DNA from: Streptomyces varsoviensis | GTDB lineage: Bacteria; Actinomycetota; Actinomycetes; Streptomycetales; Streptomycetaceae | NCBI RefSeq assembly: GCF_000718635.1 | Contig: NZ_JOBF01000022.1 | Coordinates: 1-64,000, forward strand | Reading direction: 5' to 3' | Length of the DNA: 64,000 bases | Shown: piece after piece, positions 36,386 to 45,802 of the stretch | Numbering within the stretch: the stretch's first letter is position 1 | How the letters are laid out: each line of letters opens with the position of its first letter | The notes under the pieces: generated by a model | What the model saw: the letters and a program-made list of their open reading frames with translations, nothing else | Database searches by the model: none | What the model was told of the DNA's origin: nothing | Position numbers and translations under genes: made by a program

Positions 36386-36995
36386 CACGGTGATGGCCTC
36401 GCCGGCCGCCGAGGAGGGGTTGCAGAGCTGGCAGACCGACCGGAGCCGGGCGCCGATCGCCACGAAGATAGTGGTGGCCGGCGGTTTCGGCGTCGGCAAG
36501 ACGACGTTCGTGGGCACGGTCTCGGAGATCACCCCGCTGACCACCGAGGCCGTGATGACCACGGCCAGTGAGGAGCTCGACGACCTCGCGGCGACGCCGG
36601 AGAAGACCACGACCACGGTCGCCATGGACTTCGGCCGGATCACGCTCGACTCCGACCTCGTGCTCTATCTCTTCGGCACGCCCGGCCAGAAGCGCTACTG
36701 GTTCATGTGGGACGACCTGGTGCGCGGCGCGATCGGCGCGGTGGTCATGGCCGACACCCGGCGGCTGGCGGACTGCTTCCCGGCGCTCGACTACTTCGAG
36801 AGCTACGGGCTGCCGTACATCGTCGCGGTCAACCACTTCGAGGGCACGACCCGCTATGAGGAGGAGGACGTGCGCGACGCGCTCTCCGTACCGCCGCGCG
36901 TACCCGTGGTGATCATGGACGCGCGCAGACGTATCACGGTGGTCGAATCCCTGCTGGCCATGGTCGGCCACGCGTACGACTCCACCCCCGAATAA
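36366..36995 (+). CDS. cvnD: conservon small GTPase CvnD
   Basis: A 209-residue Ras-like GTPase of the prokaryotic MglA-related CvnD group. G1 is GGFGVGKTTFVG, G2/G3 lie around TTTVAMDFGRI and LFGTPGQKRYWF, and G4 is VNHFEG in place of NKxD. It switches between GTP and GDP states at the membrane with CvnA-C. The start is GTG at 36366 inside cvnC. The next gene follows after 13 bases and is probably part of the operon. Confidence 0.94.
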   Translation: MDFADSDTVMASPAAEEGLQSWQTDRSRAPIATKIVVAGGFGVGKTTFVGTVSEITPLTTEAVMTTASEELDDLAATPEKTTTTVAMDFGRITLDSDLVLYLFGTPGQKRYWFMWDDLVRGAIGAVVMADTRRLADCFPALDYFESYGLPYIVAVNHFEGTTRYEEEDVRDALSVPPRVPVVIMDARRRITVVESLLAMVGHAYDSTPE

Positions 36996-37008
36996 GAGCT
37001 GGAGAACC

Positions 37009-38247
37009 ATGCGGAAGATACTCGTCGTAGGAGCCGGTCAGTCCGGCCTCCAGTTGGCCCTCGGTCTGCAGTCGCAGGGCTACGAGGTCACCCTGATGTC
37101 CAACCGCACCGCCGACGAGGTCCGCGCCGGCCGGGTCATGTCCACCCAGTGCATGTTCGACACGGCGCTCCAGCACGAGCGCGACCTCCAGATCAACTTC
37201 TGGGAGAGCCAGGCCCCCCGCATCCAGGGGCTCGGCGTCTCCGTCGCGGCCCCCGACTCCTCGCGCGCCGTCGACTGGGTCGGCATGCTGGACGGCTACG
37301 CGCAGTCGGTCGACCAGCGGATCAAGATGGCCGGCTGGATGGAGACGTTCGCGCAGCGCGGCGGGCAGCTCGTCATCCACGGGGCGGCCGTTTCCGACCT
37401 CGACTTCTTCGCCCGCCGCTACGACCTGGTGCTGGTCTCCGCGGGCAAGGGCGAGCTGGTGTCGATGTTCGGCCGGGACGCGGCGCGCTCCCCGTACACC
37501 GCGCCGCAGCGGGCGCTGGCCGTCGCCTATGTGCACGGCATGGGGCCGCGCCCCGAGCACCCGGACTTCGACGCGGTCCGCTGCAATCTGGTGCCCGGGG
37601 TCGGCGAGCTGTTCGTCATGCCGACGCTCACCAACTCCGGCCGGGCCGACATCCTCTTCTGGGAGGGCTTGCCCGGCGGCCCGCTCGATGTCTTCCAGGG
37701 CATGAAGGACCCCAACGAACACCTCGCGGTCACCTTGGAGCTGCTGGAGCGGTACCTCCCCTGGGAGTACGCGCGCTCCACCAAGGTGGAGCTGACCGAC
37801 GCCAACGGCACGCTGGCCGGGCGCTACACCCCGACCGTCCGCGACCCCGTCGGGCGGCTGCCCGGCGGCGGCCTGGTGCTCGGCGTCGGGGACGTGGTCG
37901 TGGCCAACGACCCGATCACCGGGCAGGGCTCCAACTCGGCGTCCAAGTGCGCGGCCTCGTACCTCGCCTCGATCGTCGAGCGCGGCGAGGAGCCCTTCGA
38001 CGAGCAGTGGATGCGGGAGACGTTCGACCGCTACTGGCGGACCGCCCAGCACGTCACCAAGTGGACCAACGCGATGCTGGCCCCGCCGCCGGAGCACGTC
38101 CTGAACATCATCGGCGCGGCCGGCCAGTTCCAGCCGATAGCGGACCGGTTCGCCAACGGCTTCGACGACCCGTCGGACTTCGAGAACTTCTTCTACGACC
38201 CGGCCAAGGCCGAGGCGTATCTCGGCGAGGTCGCGGCCCGGGTCTGA
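37009..38247 (+). CDS. StyA-like FAD monooxygenase
   Basis: A 412-residue flavoprotein of the styrene/indole monooxygenase family. The FAD Rossmann motif is ILVVGAGQSGLQLALGL at the N-terminus; the second FAD contact is LGVGDVVVANDPITGQGSN. These enzymes epoxidise alkenes or indole using FADH2 delivered by a separate reductase, and no StyB reductase is encoded nearby. It lies 13 bases after cvnD with its own AGCTGGAGAACC site, so it is likely co-transcribed with the conservon. In some conservons a P450 holds this position. A terminator follows. Confidence 0.9.
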   Translation: MRKILVVGAGQSGLQLALGLQSQGYEVTLMSNRTADEVRAGRVMSTQCMFDTALQHERDLQINFWESQAPRIQGLGVSVAAPDSSRAVDWVGMLDGYAQSVDQRIKMAGWMETFAQRGGQLVIHGAAVSDLDFFARRYDLVLVSAGKGELVSMFGRDAARSPYTAPQRALAVAYVHGMGPRPEHPDFDAVRCNLVPGVGELFVMPTLTNSGRADILFWEGLPGGPLDVFQGMKDPNEHLAVTLELLERYLPWEYARSTKVELTDANGTLAGRYTPTVRDPVGRLPGGGLVLGVGDVVVANDPITGQGSNSASKCAASYLASIVERGEEPFDEQWMRETFDRYWRTAQHVTKWTNAMLAPPPEHVLNIIGAAGQFQPIADRFANGFDDPSDFENFFYDPAKAEAYLGEVAARV

Positions 38248-38261
38248 CCCCGGGCGGGCGC

Positions 38262-38293
38262 AAGGGGTGCGGTCTGCCACGGCCGCACCCCTT
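38262..38293. terminator. hairpin terminator after the conservon operon
   Basis: A perfect 11-bp stem AAGGGGTGCGG / CCGCACCCCTT with a 10-base loop sits between the StyA-like gene and the convergent NlpC/P60 gene, and the AAGG/CCTT ends make it usable in both directions. Confidence 0.75.
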
Positions 38294-38332
38294 CGCCGTA
38301 CCGCCGCGCGGTCAGGGATATGACACAGGCTC

Positions 38333-39475
38333 TCAGCTCTTCGGCGCCCCGGCGGAGCCGTAGCCGGTGTCCGAGCCGGCCGCCGCGCCCGCGGGCAGCC
38401 GCGGCGGCTTGTAGTCCTTCACCGGCTCCTTGCCCTGGTCCGGGCGGACGGCCCCGAGCAGCGGGTTCGCCGCTATGGGCGACACCTTCACCTTCGCGCC
38501 GGGCCGCGGCGCCTGCACCACCAGGCCGTCCCCTGTGTAGAGGGCGACGTGGGTGGCCCCCTTGAAGTAGACGACCAGGTCGCCGGGGCGCAGTTGGTTG
38601 AGGGGCACCCGCGGCAGGGTCTTCCACTGCTCCTGGCTGGTGCGCGGGATCGGGTCGCCCGCGTGCGCCCACGCCTGGGAGGTGAGGCCCGAGCAGTCGA
38701 AGGAGTCCGGCCCGGTGGCGCCCCAGACGTAGGGCTTGCCGAGCTGCTTGAAGGCGTACGCGACGGCGGCCTCGCCGTCCTTGGAGGGGGCCCGCGATCC
38801 GCTCAGCGCGCCGCTCGCCAGCAGCTTGTCCTGGGCCTCGCCGACGTCCCGCTGTTCCAGCCGCTGGAGCTCGGCGAGCTGATCGCCGGTCAGCGACGCC
38901 AGCATCTTCTCGACCTCGGCGAGCCGCTGCTTGACGGTGTCGCGCTGCTTCTTCTGGGTGGCCGCGAGGGATTCCTGCACGTCGAGGGCGGCCAGCGCGT
39001 CGGTCGCGAGCTGGTCGGCCTGCTGTTCGCCGCCGGTGAGCCGCTTGATCAGCGCGGCCCGCCGGTCGGCCTCGCGCTTGAGCTGGTGGCCCTGGTCCAG
39101 GGCCTCCTGCGGGTCGCGGCTGAGCAGGAACCGTACGTACGGGGAGAGGGCGCCGGTGCCGCCGCGGTACTGCTCGCGGGCGAGCCGTCCGGCGTCGTTC
39201 CTGCTGTTGGCGAGCGCGACCCGGACGTCGGCCAGCTCGGTGTTGAGCTGGTCGACGCGGGCCCGCTGCTTCTTCAGCTTCTCCTCGGTCCCGTTGTATG
39301 TCTCGGTGGCCTCCTCGGCCTTCTGATACAGCGTCTGGAGCTGGGTGAGGAGCTCGCTGACCGGGACGTCCGGGGGGTCCTTCGGTGACGCGAAGGCCAT
39401 GGGCGCGGGCAGTGCGAACGCCGCCGTGGCGACCACCGCCGCCGTGCACACCGACCGTACGAACCGTCCGGACAC
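38333..39475 (-). CDS. secreted NlpC/P60 peptidoglycan endopeptidase
   Basis: A 380-residue secreted hydrolase. The GTG at 39475 is preferred over an ATG four codons upstream because GGAGG lies five bases before it. A signal peptide (about 1-29) is followed by long coiled-coil helices (about 40-215) and the NlpC/P60 domain with Cys261 (DSFDCSGL) and His309 (GATHVALYTG). The enzyme should cut D-gamma-Glu-diaminopimelate bonds in peptidoglycan; the coiled coil probably restrains it, as in the RipA-like family. Monocistronic. Confidence 0.93.
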   Translation of the reverse strand: MSGRFVRSVCTAAVVATAAFALPAPMAFASPKDPPDVPVSELLTQLQTLYQKAEEATETYNGTEEKLKKQRARVDQLNTELADVRVALANSRNDAGRLAREQYRGGTGALSPYVRFLLSRDPQEALDQGHQLKREADRRAALIKRLTGGEQQADQLATDALAALDVQESLAATQKKQRDTVKQRLAEVEKMLASLTGDQLAELQRLEQRDVGEAQDKLLASGALSGSRAPSKDGEAAVAYAFKQLGKPYVWGATGPDSFDCSGLTSQAWAHAGDPIPRTSQEQWKTLPRVPLNQLRPGDLVVYFKGATHVALYTGDGLVVQAPRPGAKVKVSPIAANPLLGAVRPDQGKEPVKDYKPPRLPAGAAAGSDTGYGSAGAPKS

Positions 39476-39639
39476 GATTACCTCCATGAGTGGCCCAGAT
39501 CAATGGCCTAGATCATTTGGCCCAGGAAGGGATCGTGCCATGACCAATGCTATTAACGGCAGTGGTACGGGCGATTCCGCCCCACCTCGCCACTGAATGG
39601 CCGCCTTCGCGTCACCTGACCGGCGGGGGCCCTGGGACG

Positions 39640-40818
39640 CTAGCGCCGGTAGTAGGCGTCGAAATTCTTGGAGAACTCCCGCTTGTTGAAGGAGTCCCAA
39701 TTCACCGACCAGGCCATCAGCCCGCGCAGCGCGGGCCAGGTGCCGTGGGTGGCGTAGCCGCCGCACGAGGTCTTCTTCGTCAGGCAGTCGAGGGCTTTGT
39801 TCACCTCGCCGGGCGTGGTGTGGCCGTTGCCCGCGGTGGGGCTCGCGGGCAGGCCGATGGCGACCTGGGAGGGCTTCAGGGCGGGGAAGACGTTGTTCTT
39901 GTCGCCCGCGACGGGGAAGCCGGTGAGCAGCATGTCCGTCATGGCGATGTGGAAGTCCGCGCCGCCCATCGAGTGGTACTGGTTGTCGAGCCCGGTGATC
40001 GGGCCCGAGTTGTAGTCCTGTACGTGCAGCAGGGTGAGGTCGTCGCGCAGGGCGTGGATGACCGGCAGGTACGCGCCCGCGCGCGGGTCCTGCCCGCCCC
40101 ACTTGCCCGAGCCGTAGTACTGGTAGCCGAGCTGCACGAAGAAGGTCTCCGGCGCCATGGTGAGCGTGAAGCCGGCGCCGTACTTCGCCTTCAGGGTCTT
40201 GACCGCCGAGATCAGGTTCACGATGACGGGGGTCTTGGGGTTCTTGAAGTCGGTGTCGCCGGTGTTCAGGGAGAGCGAGTGGCCCTCGAAGTCGATGTCC
40301 AGGCCGTCGAGCCCGTACCGGTCGATGATCGCGCCGACGGACCTGACGAACGCGTCGCGGGCGGCGGTGGTGGTCAGCCGCACCTGGCCGTTCTGGCCGC
40401 CGATGGAGATGAGGACCTTCTTGCCCGCCGCCTGCTTGGCCTTGATCGCGGCCTTGAACTCGTCCTCGGACTCCACGTTCGGACACTCGCTCTTGGGGCA
40501 GCGGTCGAAGCGGATGTCGCCCGAGGTGGTGGAGGTCGGCTCGCCGAAGGCCAGGTCGATGACGTCCCAACTGTCCGGCACGTCGGCCATCCGTACGTAT
40601 CCGGAACCGTTGGCGAAGCTGGCGTGCAGATAGCCCACGAGCGCGTGCTCGGGCAGGGCGGCCGCGGTCTTGGCGGTGGCGGTCTCGGCGGTGGCCGTGC
40701 GGGCGGGGGCGGAACGGGCCTCCGCGTGGGCGGTGGGAAGGTACGCGGCGGTGGAGAGCAGAGCGGCGGCGGCGACCGCCGCAAGCGATGCGGACAGCGT
40801 TCTCTCGCGCAGGGGCAT
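39640..40818 (-). CDS. secreted GH18 chitinase
   Basis: A 392-residue chitinase. A signal peptide (about 1-32) and an Ala/Thr-rich spacer lead to the GH18 barrel with the catalytic signature DGLDIDFE (Asp171, Asp174, Asp176, acid Glu178). No chitin-binding module is present. Start ATG at 40818 with AAGGAG upstream. The 249-base upstream region has two DasR-like boxes, so N-acetylglucosamine-dependent repression is expected. Confidence 0.95.
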   Translation of the reverse strand: MPLRERTLSASLAAVAAAALLSTAAYLPTAHAEARSAPARTATAETATAKTAAALPEHALVGYLHASFANGSGYVRMADVPDSWDVIDLAFGEPTSTTSGDIRFDRCPKSECPNVESEDEFKAAIKAKQAAGKKVLISIGGQNGQVRLTTTAARDAFVRSVGAIIDRYGLDGLDIDFEGHSLSLNTGDTDFKNPKTPVIVNLISAVKTLKAKYGAGFTLTMAPETFFVQLGYQYYGSGKWGGQDPRAGAYLPVIHALRDDLTLLHVQDYNSGPITGLDNQYHSMGGADFHIAMTDMLLTGFPVAGDKNNVFPALKPSQVAIGLPASPTAGNGHTTPGEVNKALDCLTKKTSCGGYATHGTWPALRGLMAWSVNWDSFNKREFSKNFDAYYRR

Positions 40819-41005
40819 GGGGGGTGCTCCTTGGTGTCGACGGCGGTACGGGTGGTGGGGGCGTGCCGGTCGAGCGGTCGGGAGAGGGGGCCGCCCTCGC
40901 AGGGGAGGGACCGGCTCCGGTCCGGCCCCGGGCGCGGCAGGCGCGGAGCCTTCGGACACGGAGCCAGGGAGTTCGCCAAGGCGGACCCCTCTGGTCCAGC
41001 AGCAA

Positions 41006-41021
41006 ACCGGTCTGGACCACT
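41006..41021. promoter_or_regulatory. DasR-like operator 2 of the chitinase gene
   Basis: ACCGGTCTGGACCACT differs from the DasR consensus ACTGGTCTAGACCACT at two positions. It lies about 190 bases before the chitinase start and 6 bases from a second box. Confidence 0.75.
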
Positions 41022-41027
41022 GGTGTC

Positions 41028-41043
41028 AATGGTCCGGACCAAA
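41028..41043. promoter_or_regulatory. DasR-like operator 1 of the chitinase gene
   Basis: AATGGTCCGGACCAAA holds the perfect palindrome TGGTCCGGACCA, close to the DasR core TGGTCTAGACCA. A half site, CTGGTCCAG, lies at 40991-40999. Confidence 0.75.
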
Positions 41044-41067
41044 CCCCGCCGGTCCGTCCCCCCGCGG

Positions 41068-41334
41068 TCAACCGTCCCGCGTCCACGGCCACTTCAGCCG
41101 ACTGGCCGGCCGGCCCTCCGGCGCATACTCGTACCGCCACCCCCGCGGCAGCCCCAGCCGCTTCGTCGTACCGGCCGGGGCCCGGAGGTACACGTGGACG
41201 GTCGGCGGCCGCCCGTCGTCGTTCGGCACCGGGATCTCGTACACCTTCGGCGGCTGCCCGGTCGCCCCCACCAGCACCGGCAGCACCCGCCCGTCCAGCG
41301 GCCCGCCCACGAACAGGGTGTCTTCGCTTCTCAC
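41068..41334 (-). CDS. small conserved hypothetical protein
   Basis: An 88-residue cytoplasmic protein. The GTG at 41334 gives the sequence [20 protein letters not shown], while the open frame upstream is Arg-rich and looks non-coding. The protein is beta-rich with a conserved-looking end ([17 protein letters not shown]). It resembles short Streptomyces proteins of unknown function; no catalytic motif is visible. Its stop lies 25 bases from the DasR boxes, so it is convergent in space but on the same strand as the chitinase. Confidence 0.6.
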   Translation of the reverse strand: MRSEDTLFVGGPLDGRVLPVLVGATGQPPKVYEIPVPNDDGRPPTVHVYLRAPAGTTKRLGLPRGWRYEYAPEGRPASRLKWPWTRDG

Positions 41335-41500
41335 CCCACCAGTCTCCGCCAGAGCGCCCCGAATCCCGCGCCACGCGCGACGGCGCGCGGGGCGGCGGCG
41401 TGCCGGGGCGCGGCGCGGGCTCGTACGGTCAAGGGGGGCGGGCTCGTACGGCCAAGGGGCCCGGGTCTCCACTGCCCGCGCCCTTACGTGCGTACGCGCG

Positions 41501-42277
41501 TCAGAGCAGGTGGGCCGCGTCGGAGACGACCGGGAGGACGGCCCGTGCCAGGCGGCCCGCCGCGCCGTCCGGCAGCTCCATGGCCAGGGCGGCCCGCGTC
41601 ACGCGCGCCGTCTGCTCGTCGCTCGCCGAGGTCGCCGTCAGCATCGCCACGAAGTGGTCCACGAGCCAGTCGCGCAACTCGTCCACCGGCGGCCGCTTCC
41701 CCTCGTCCAGCCAGATCAGGGAGGCCGCCTCGACGGCCGTTATCCAGGTGCGCACCATCATCCGCAGCCGCGGGCCCGGCTCGGGGACCTGGAGGTGGGT
41801 GAGGATCTGGTCGGCGGCGGCCCGCCGCACCTCGTCCACGATCGCGCCCGTACGGGACGTCTCCACCACGCTCCCGCCCTGGAGCAGCGCGCTGAACCCC
41901 GCGTCGTGCTCGTCGACGAACGCGAGGTAGCGGTCGAGGGCCGCCGCGAGCCGGTGGGTGAGCGGCCCGGTGCGCGGTACGGCGAAGCACAGCTCCAGCT
42001 CGTCGGCCGCGCTGCGCAGCGCGGCCTCGTACAACTGCTGCTTGCCGCCCGGGAAGTAGCGGTAGACCAGCGGCCGGGAGACCTCGGCCGCGGCGGCGAC
42101 GTCGTCCAACGAGATGTCCTCGGGGGCGCTGTGGGCGAAGAGCCCCAGCGCGGCCGTGATGAGCTGCGCCCGGCGCTCCTCGACGCTGAGCCTGCGGTAC
42201 GAGCCGCGCGCGACCGGGTCCCGCCGCGTGCCGCCTGATCTCGGGTTCAGCTCCTGGGGCGCGCGGCTGTTGCTCAT
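41501..42277 (-). CDS. TetR-family regulator
   Basis: A 258-residue TetR regulator. The helix-turn-helix is [21 protein letters not shown] at about residues 55-75. The ligand domain has no recognisable ligand motif. The ATG at 42277 is taken, with another at 42298 in frame; neither has a clear site. The protein has a basic N-terminal extension (about 1-30). It lies downstream of the AurF-like gene on the same strand, separated by 188 bases with repeated GCGCGTACGGGC units, and may regulate the diiron genes. Confidence 0.88.
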   Translation of the reverse strand: MSNSRAPQELNPRSGGTRRDPVARGSYRRLSVEERRAQLITAALGLFAHSAPEDISLDDVAAAAEVSRPLVYRYFPGGKQQLYEAALRSAADELELCFAVPRTGPLTHRLAAALDRYLAFVDEHDAGFSALLQGGSVVETSRTGAIVDEVRRAAADQILTHLQVPEPGPRLRMMVRTWITAVEAASLIWLDEGKRPPVDELRDWLVDHFVAMLTATSASDEQTARVTRAALAMELPDGAAGRLARAVLPVVSDAAHLL

Positions 42278-42354
42278 ACTCCGCAGCGTAACCGCCATGC
42301 CGGGACGGCGGTCGGGGCGGTGGGGGAGTGCGGACGGGCGGCTCGCGGGCGGGG

Positions 42355-42418
42355 GCGCGTACGGGCGGGGAGGCGCGTACGGGCCGGGCTCGCTCGCCGG
42401 CCGGGCGCGCGTACGGGC
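42355..42418. repeat. three GCGCGTACGGGC repeats
   Basis: The 12-mer GCGCGTACGGGC occurs at 42355, 42373 and 42407 in the gap between the AurF-like and TetR genes. It belongs to the CGTACGGGC-type repeats seen in many gaps of this window. Confidence 0.7.
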
Positions 42419-42465
42419 CGGACTCGCGTGGCGGTGGCGGGGCCGGGCCCGTGGGGCCTACGGGG

Positions 42466-43434
42466 TCAGGCCAGCAGGCCCGAGCTGCGCCACAGCCGGC
42501 GGCCGACGCCGCGCATCACGCCGATGTCGTCCAGGAAGTCGGTGAGCCGCTTGGCGCCCGTCTGCATCACCTCGCGGCGGTGGCCGCTCTCCTTCACCTG
42601 CCGGACGGCCTCGCGCCGGTCGAGCCCGACGTTGGTGTAGACCTCGGGGTTGACGAAGGCGATGGAGAAGACACGGGCGGCCTCGCCGGAGCTGAGGCGG
42701 GTCAACTGGGCCTCCCAGCGCGGGCAGGAGACCATCTGGCGGCGCAGCTCCTCGCGCGCGTACCGGACGTGCCGGGCCTCTTCCACGACGTGGATGCGGG
42801 TGACGCCGCGGACGATGGTCTGCACGCGCTCGTCGGGGAAGGTGAGCCGCTGCATGTAGTCGAGGATCTCCTCGCCGAGCAGTGTGCACGCGAACGAACC
42901 GGGCGTCGTGGAGACGGTCTTCAGGACGCGCGCCAGGTTGTGGTGGAAGCGGGAGACCGGGTAGGTGGGGGCGCCGCCCTTCTCGATCATGCGGGCGAAC
43001 ATCTTGGAGTGGCGGCACTCGTCGGCTATCTCGGTGAGCGCGTACCGGACGTGCGCGCTGGTCACGGACTTGTCGTAGACGTGCCGGACCAGGAGCTGCA
43101 TCAGGATGATCTCGAACCAGATGCCGAGGGAGGCGAGCGACGCGGCCTCGTGGCGGGAGAGTTCGAGCCGCTGCTCGTGCGGCATCCGGTGCCACATCGG
43201 GGTGTCGTAGAGGGAGAGCAGCTCCGGCGGCCAGTACCACTTGCCGTCCTCGACGGGGGAGACCCAGTCGAGTTCGGTGTCCGGGTCGAAGGAGTGCTTG
43301 GCGGAGGAGGCGAGCAGCCGCTCGGCGACCTGCTCGCGGTCCTTGAGGAGGCCGAGCGCGTCCCGCAGGACGGCGACATCGTGCTCGGTCGCCTCGGACC
43401 TTTCGGACGCGGTCTTTTGGGGAGCGGTGGTCAT
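42466..43434 (-). CDS. AurF-family diiron oxygenase-like protein
   Basis: A 322-residue protein resembling the p-aminobenzoate N-oxygenase AurF family. Metal-binding motifs are TEIADECRHSKMFARM, GEEILDYMQR and HVVEEARHVRYA, which give the E..ExxH..E..ExxH set of carboxylate-bridged diiron proteins. AurF members oxidise aryl amines to nitro compounds or hydroxylate other substrates; the substrate here is unknown. The ATG at 43434 is read from the GAGGTG site at about 43445. Divergent from the ferritin-like gene. Confidence 0.85.
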   Translation of the reverse strand: MTTAPQKTASERSEATEHDVAVLRDALGLLKDREQVAERLLASSAKHSFDPDTELDWVSPVEDGKWYWPPELLSLYDTPMWHRMPHEQRLELSRHEAASLASLGIWFEIILMQLLVRHVYDKSVTSAHVRYALTEIADECRHSKMFARMIEKGGAPTYPVSRFHHNLARVLKTVSTTPGSFACTLLGEEILDYMQRLTFPDERVQTIVRGVTRIHVVEEARHVRYAREELRRQMVSCPRWEAQLTRLSSGEAARVFSIAFVNPEVYTNVGLDRREAVRQVKESGHRREVMQTGAKRLTDFLDDIGVMRGVGRRLWRSSGLLA

Positions 43435-43593
43435 GGCTGAGTACACCTCATCGTTGGGTTACCCGCGGTCACTCCCTTATGAGACTGCTTGTCAGCAAGG
43501 CCGTCAATCCCCCTCGCGCAACTTGTTGACCCAGCGGTAACGGGCGTGTGAGCCTGCCCAACGACCCTTGGTACACGGGACGGGAGGCGCCAC

Positions 43594-44721
43594 ATGCCGA
43601 CACGGAAGCCGCTGCCACAGGAGTTCGGAGAACGGAGCTGGGAGGTGCCCGCGAGCGGCGCGGCCCGTTTCAGCTGGGAGGCGATGTACCCGGGCCAGGC
43701 GGACGGCGCCGGCCGCGAACGGCTCCTCGCCCTCTACCAGAAGGGCAAGGACAAGCAGTGGGACTCGGCCCGCCGCATCGACTGGGACCTCGAAGTGGAC
43801 CCGTACGACCCGCTCGGTGTCCCCGACGAGAACATGACCATCTACGGCAGCCCGTACTGGGACCGGATGAGCGAGCGCAACCGGGCGGACTTGCGCCGCC
43901 ACTACGGCTCCTGGCAGTTCAGCCAGTTCCTCCACGGCGAACAGGGCGCGATGGTGTGCGCGGCCCGCATCGTGGAGTCCGCCCCCGACCTCGACGCGAA
44001 GTTCTACTCCGCCACCCAGACCATGGACGAGGCCCGGCACGCGGAGGTCTACGGCCGCTTCCTGCACGAGAAGGTCGGCCTGGTCTATCCCATCAACGAC
44101 AACCTCCAGGCGCTGCTCGGCGACACCCTGCGCGACTCCCGCTGGGACATGCCGTACCTCGGCATGCAGGTGCTGATCGAGGGGCTCGCGCTCGCCGCCT
44201 TCGGCATGCTCCGCGACACCACGGACAAGCCGCTGCCCCGGCAGATCCTCGCCTACGTGATGCAGGACGAGGCGCGGCACGTCGCGTTCGGGCGGATGGC
44301 GCTGCGCGACTACTACCGGCAGTTGACCGACGCGGAGCTGCGCGAGCGCGAGGAGTTCGTCATCGAGGGCTGCTATCTGATGCGCGACCGGCTGCGCGGC
44401 GACGAGGTCCTGACCGGCTTCGGCATCCCCGAGCGCGAGGCGGCCGAGTTGAGCGAGGGCTCCGAGTATCTCCAGCTCTTCCGGAAGCTCCTGTTCAGCC
44501 GCATCGTGCCGTGCGTCAAGGACATCGGCCTGTGGGGCGAGCGGCTGCAGCGCGCCTACGCCGACATGGGCGTCTTCGAACTGGGCGACTCCAACCTGGA
44601 TCTGCTTATGGCGCAGGACGAGGAGATCGCCGAGCGGCTGGACGCGCGGCGCTTCGAGGCGGAGGAGGCGGCGCGTACGGCGGAGGTCGCCGAGGCGATC
44701 GCGCGGGGCGCGGAAGGATAG
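43594..44721 (+). CDS. ferritin-like diiron protein
   Basis: A 375-residue helical protein. Two EARH motifs, MDEARHAEVYG and MQDEARHVAFG, with separate Glu residues (HGEQGAM, IEGLAL) make a likely diiron site of the ribonucleotide reductase/ferritin-like superfamily. The function is not assigned; such proteins include N-oxygenases and hydroxylases. It is divergent from the AurF-like gene by 159 bases, which raises the chance of a joint pathway. Confidence 0.85.
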   Translation: MPTRKPLPQEFGERSWEVPASGAARFSWEAMYPGQADGAGRERLLALYQKGKDKQWDSARRIDWDLEVDPYDPLGVPDENMTIYGSPYWDRMSERNRADLRRHYGSWQFSQFLHGEQGAMVCAARIVESAPDLDAKFYSATQTMDEARHAEVYGRFLHEKVGLVYPINDNLQALLGDTLRDSRWDMPYLGMQVLIEGLALAAFGMLRDTTDKPLPRQILAYVMQDEARHVAFGRMALRDYYRQLTDAELREREEFVIEGCYLMRDRLRGDEVLTGFGIPEREAAELSEGSEYLQLFRKLLFSRIVPCVKDIGLWGERLQRAYADMGVFELGDSNLDLLMAQDEEIAERLDARRFEAEEAARTAEVAEAIARGAEG

Positions 44722-44793
44722 CGATCCGATGGGTGCGAAGAGGGTGACGTACGGTGCTCATGAACGGGGATGAGTACTGAGGGGGACACACCG

Positions 44794-45738
44794 ATGTCGA
44801 CACCGCCGCCACCACCGCCATCGTCACCGCCGCCGAACGGATCGGGGGCGCAGGGGCCGTACGGGCAGGGGGCGCCTGGGGCGTACGGGCAGCCTCCCCA
44901 GTACCCCCAATATCCGCAGTTCCCTCAGTACCCCCAGCAGGGCTATCCGCAGGGGTACCCCGGCGGCTGGGGGCAGCCGCCGATGCCGCCTCCGGTCCCG
45001 CCGCGGCGCGGGATGGGACCGGGCAAGATCGTCGCCATCGTGGCCGGGTCCCTGGCCGGGATCGTGGTCCTGGGCGCCGTGGTGACCGCGATCACGTCGA
45101 ACGGCGGCTCGTCGAAGTCGTCGTCCGCCGCCCCGGCGGACTCGTCCTCCCCCTCGGCGCCGTCCTCACCCTCGGACGCGCCCTCGGGCGGGCCCTCGTC
45201 GGCGCCGGACGCGCCGTCGGCGGAGTACCGGCTGACCGTCCCCAAGTCCCTGGCGGGCGGCAAGTACACCCTGGCCAAGGATCTGACCAGCTCGCTCGAC
45301 GACAAGCTGGGCCCCCGCAACTCGGGGCCGAACGAGCGCGGCATGCGCAACGCCGGTGGCCAGTACCTGTCCGCGTCCGGGGGGACGCCGACCACGCTGG
45401 TCTTCTCGGGCATGTACGGCGACATCGCCGACCCGGACGTGGCCGTGGACAGCATGCTCAGGGGCGTCGGCGAGGCGGACGGGACCGAGGTCACCACGCC
45501 CGCCCGCACCATCACGCCGCCCGGCGCGCACGAGCCGGTGCGCTGCCAGGTGATCAGCCTCAAGCGCGCGGGCGCGTCCGGGACCATGCCCGTCTGCGCG
45601 TGGAGCGACCACAGCACCGTGGCCACGGTGCTGGAGACGGGCGGCGTGGCGAACGGCGGCGGCACGCCGGACGACGTGCGGGCGCTGGCGCAGCGGGCTG
45701 CGGCGGTACGGGACGAGGTCCGCGTCACGTCGCCGTGA
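44794..45738 (+). CDS. membrane-anchored Pro-rich protein
   Basis: A 314-residue protein. The N-terminus (about 1-72) is Pro/Gln/Tyr/Gly-rich with PQYPQ units and is cytoplasmic; one membrane helix (about 80-103, IVAIVAGSLAGIVVLGAVVTAI) follows. After a Ser/Pro linker there is a compact extracellular domain (about 145-314) of unknown function. The ATG at 44794 has GAGGGGGACA upstream; an in-frame ATG at 44770 is an alternative. Many Streptomyces membrane proteins share this design. Confidence 0.8.
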   Translation: MSTPPPPPPSSPPPNGSGAQGPYGQGAPGAYGQPPQYPQYPQFPQYPQQGYPQGYPGGWGQPPMPPPVPPRRGMGPGKIVAIVAGSLAGIVVLGAVVTAITSNGGSSKSSSAAPADSSSPSAPSSPSDAPSGGPSSAPDAPSAEYRLTVPKSLAGGKYTLAKDLTSSLDDKLGPRNSGPNERGMRNAGGQYLSASGGTPTTLVFSGMYGDIADPDVAVDSMLRGVGEADGTEVTTPARTITPPGAHEPVRCQVISLKRAGASGTMPVCAWSDHSTVATVLETGGVANGGGTPDDVRALAQRAAAVRDEVRVTSP

Positions 45739-45802
45739 GCGCGTTGACGCGGCCCGCGCCCCGGTGTCCGTACGCGGGTCAGTCAGTCAGTCGGTCAGCC
45801 GG

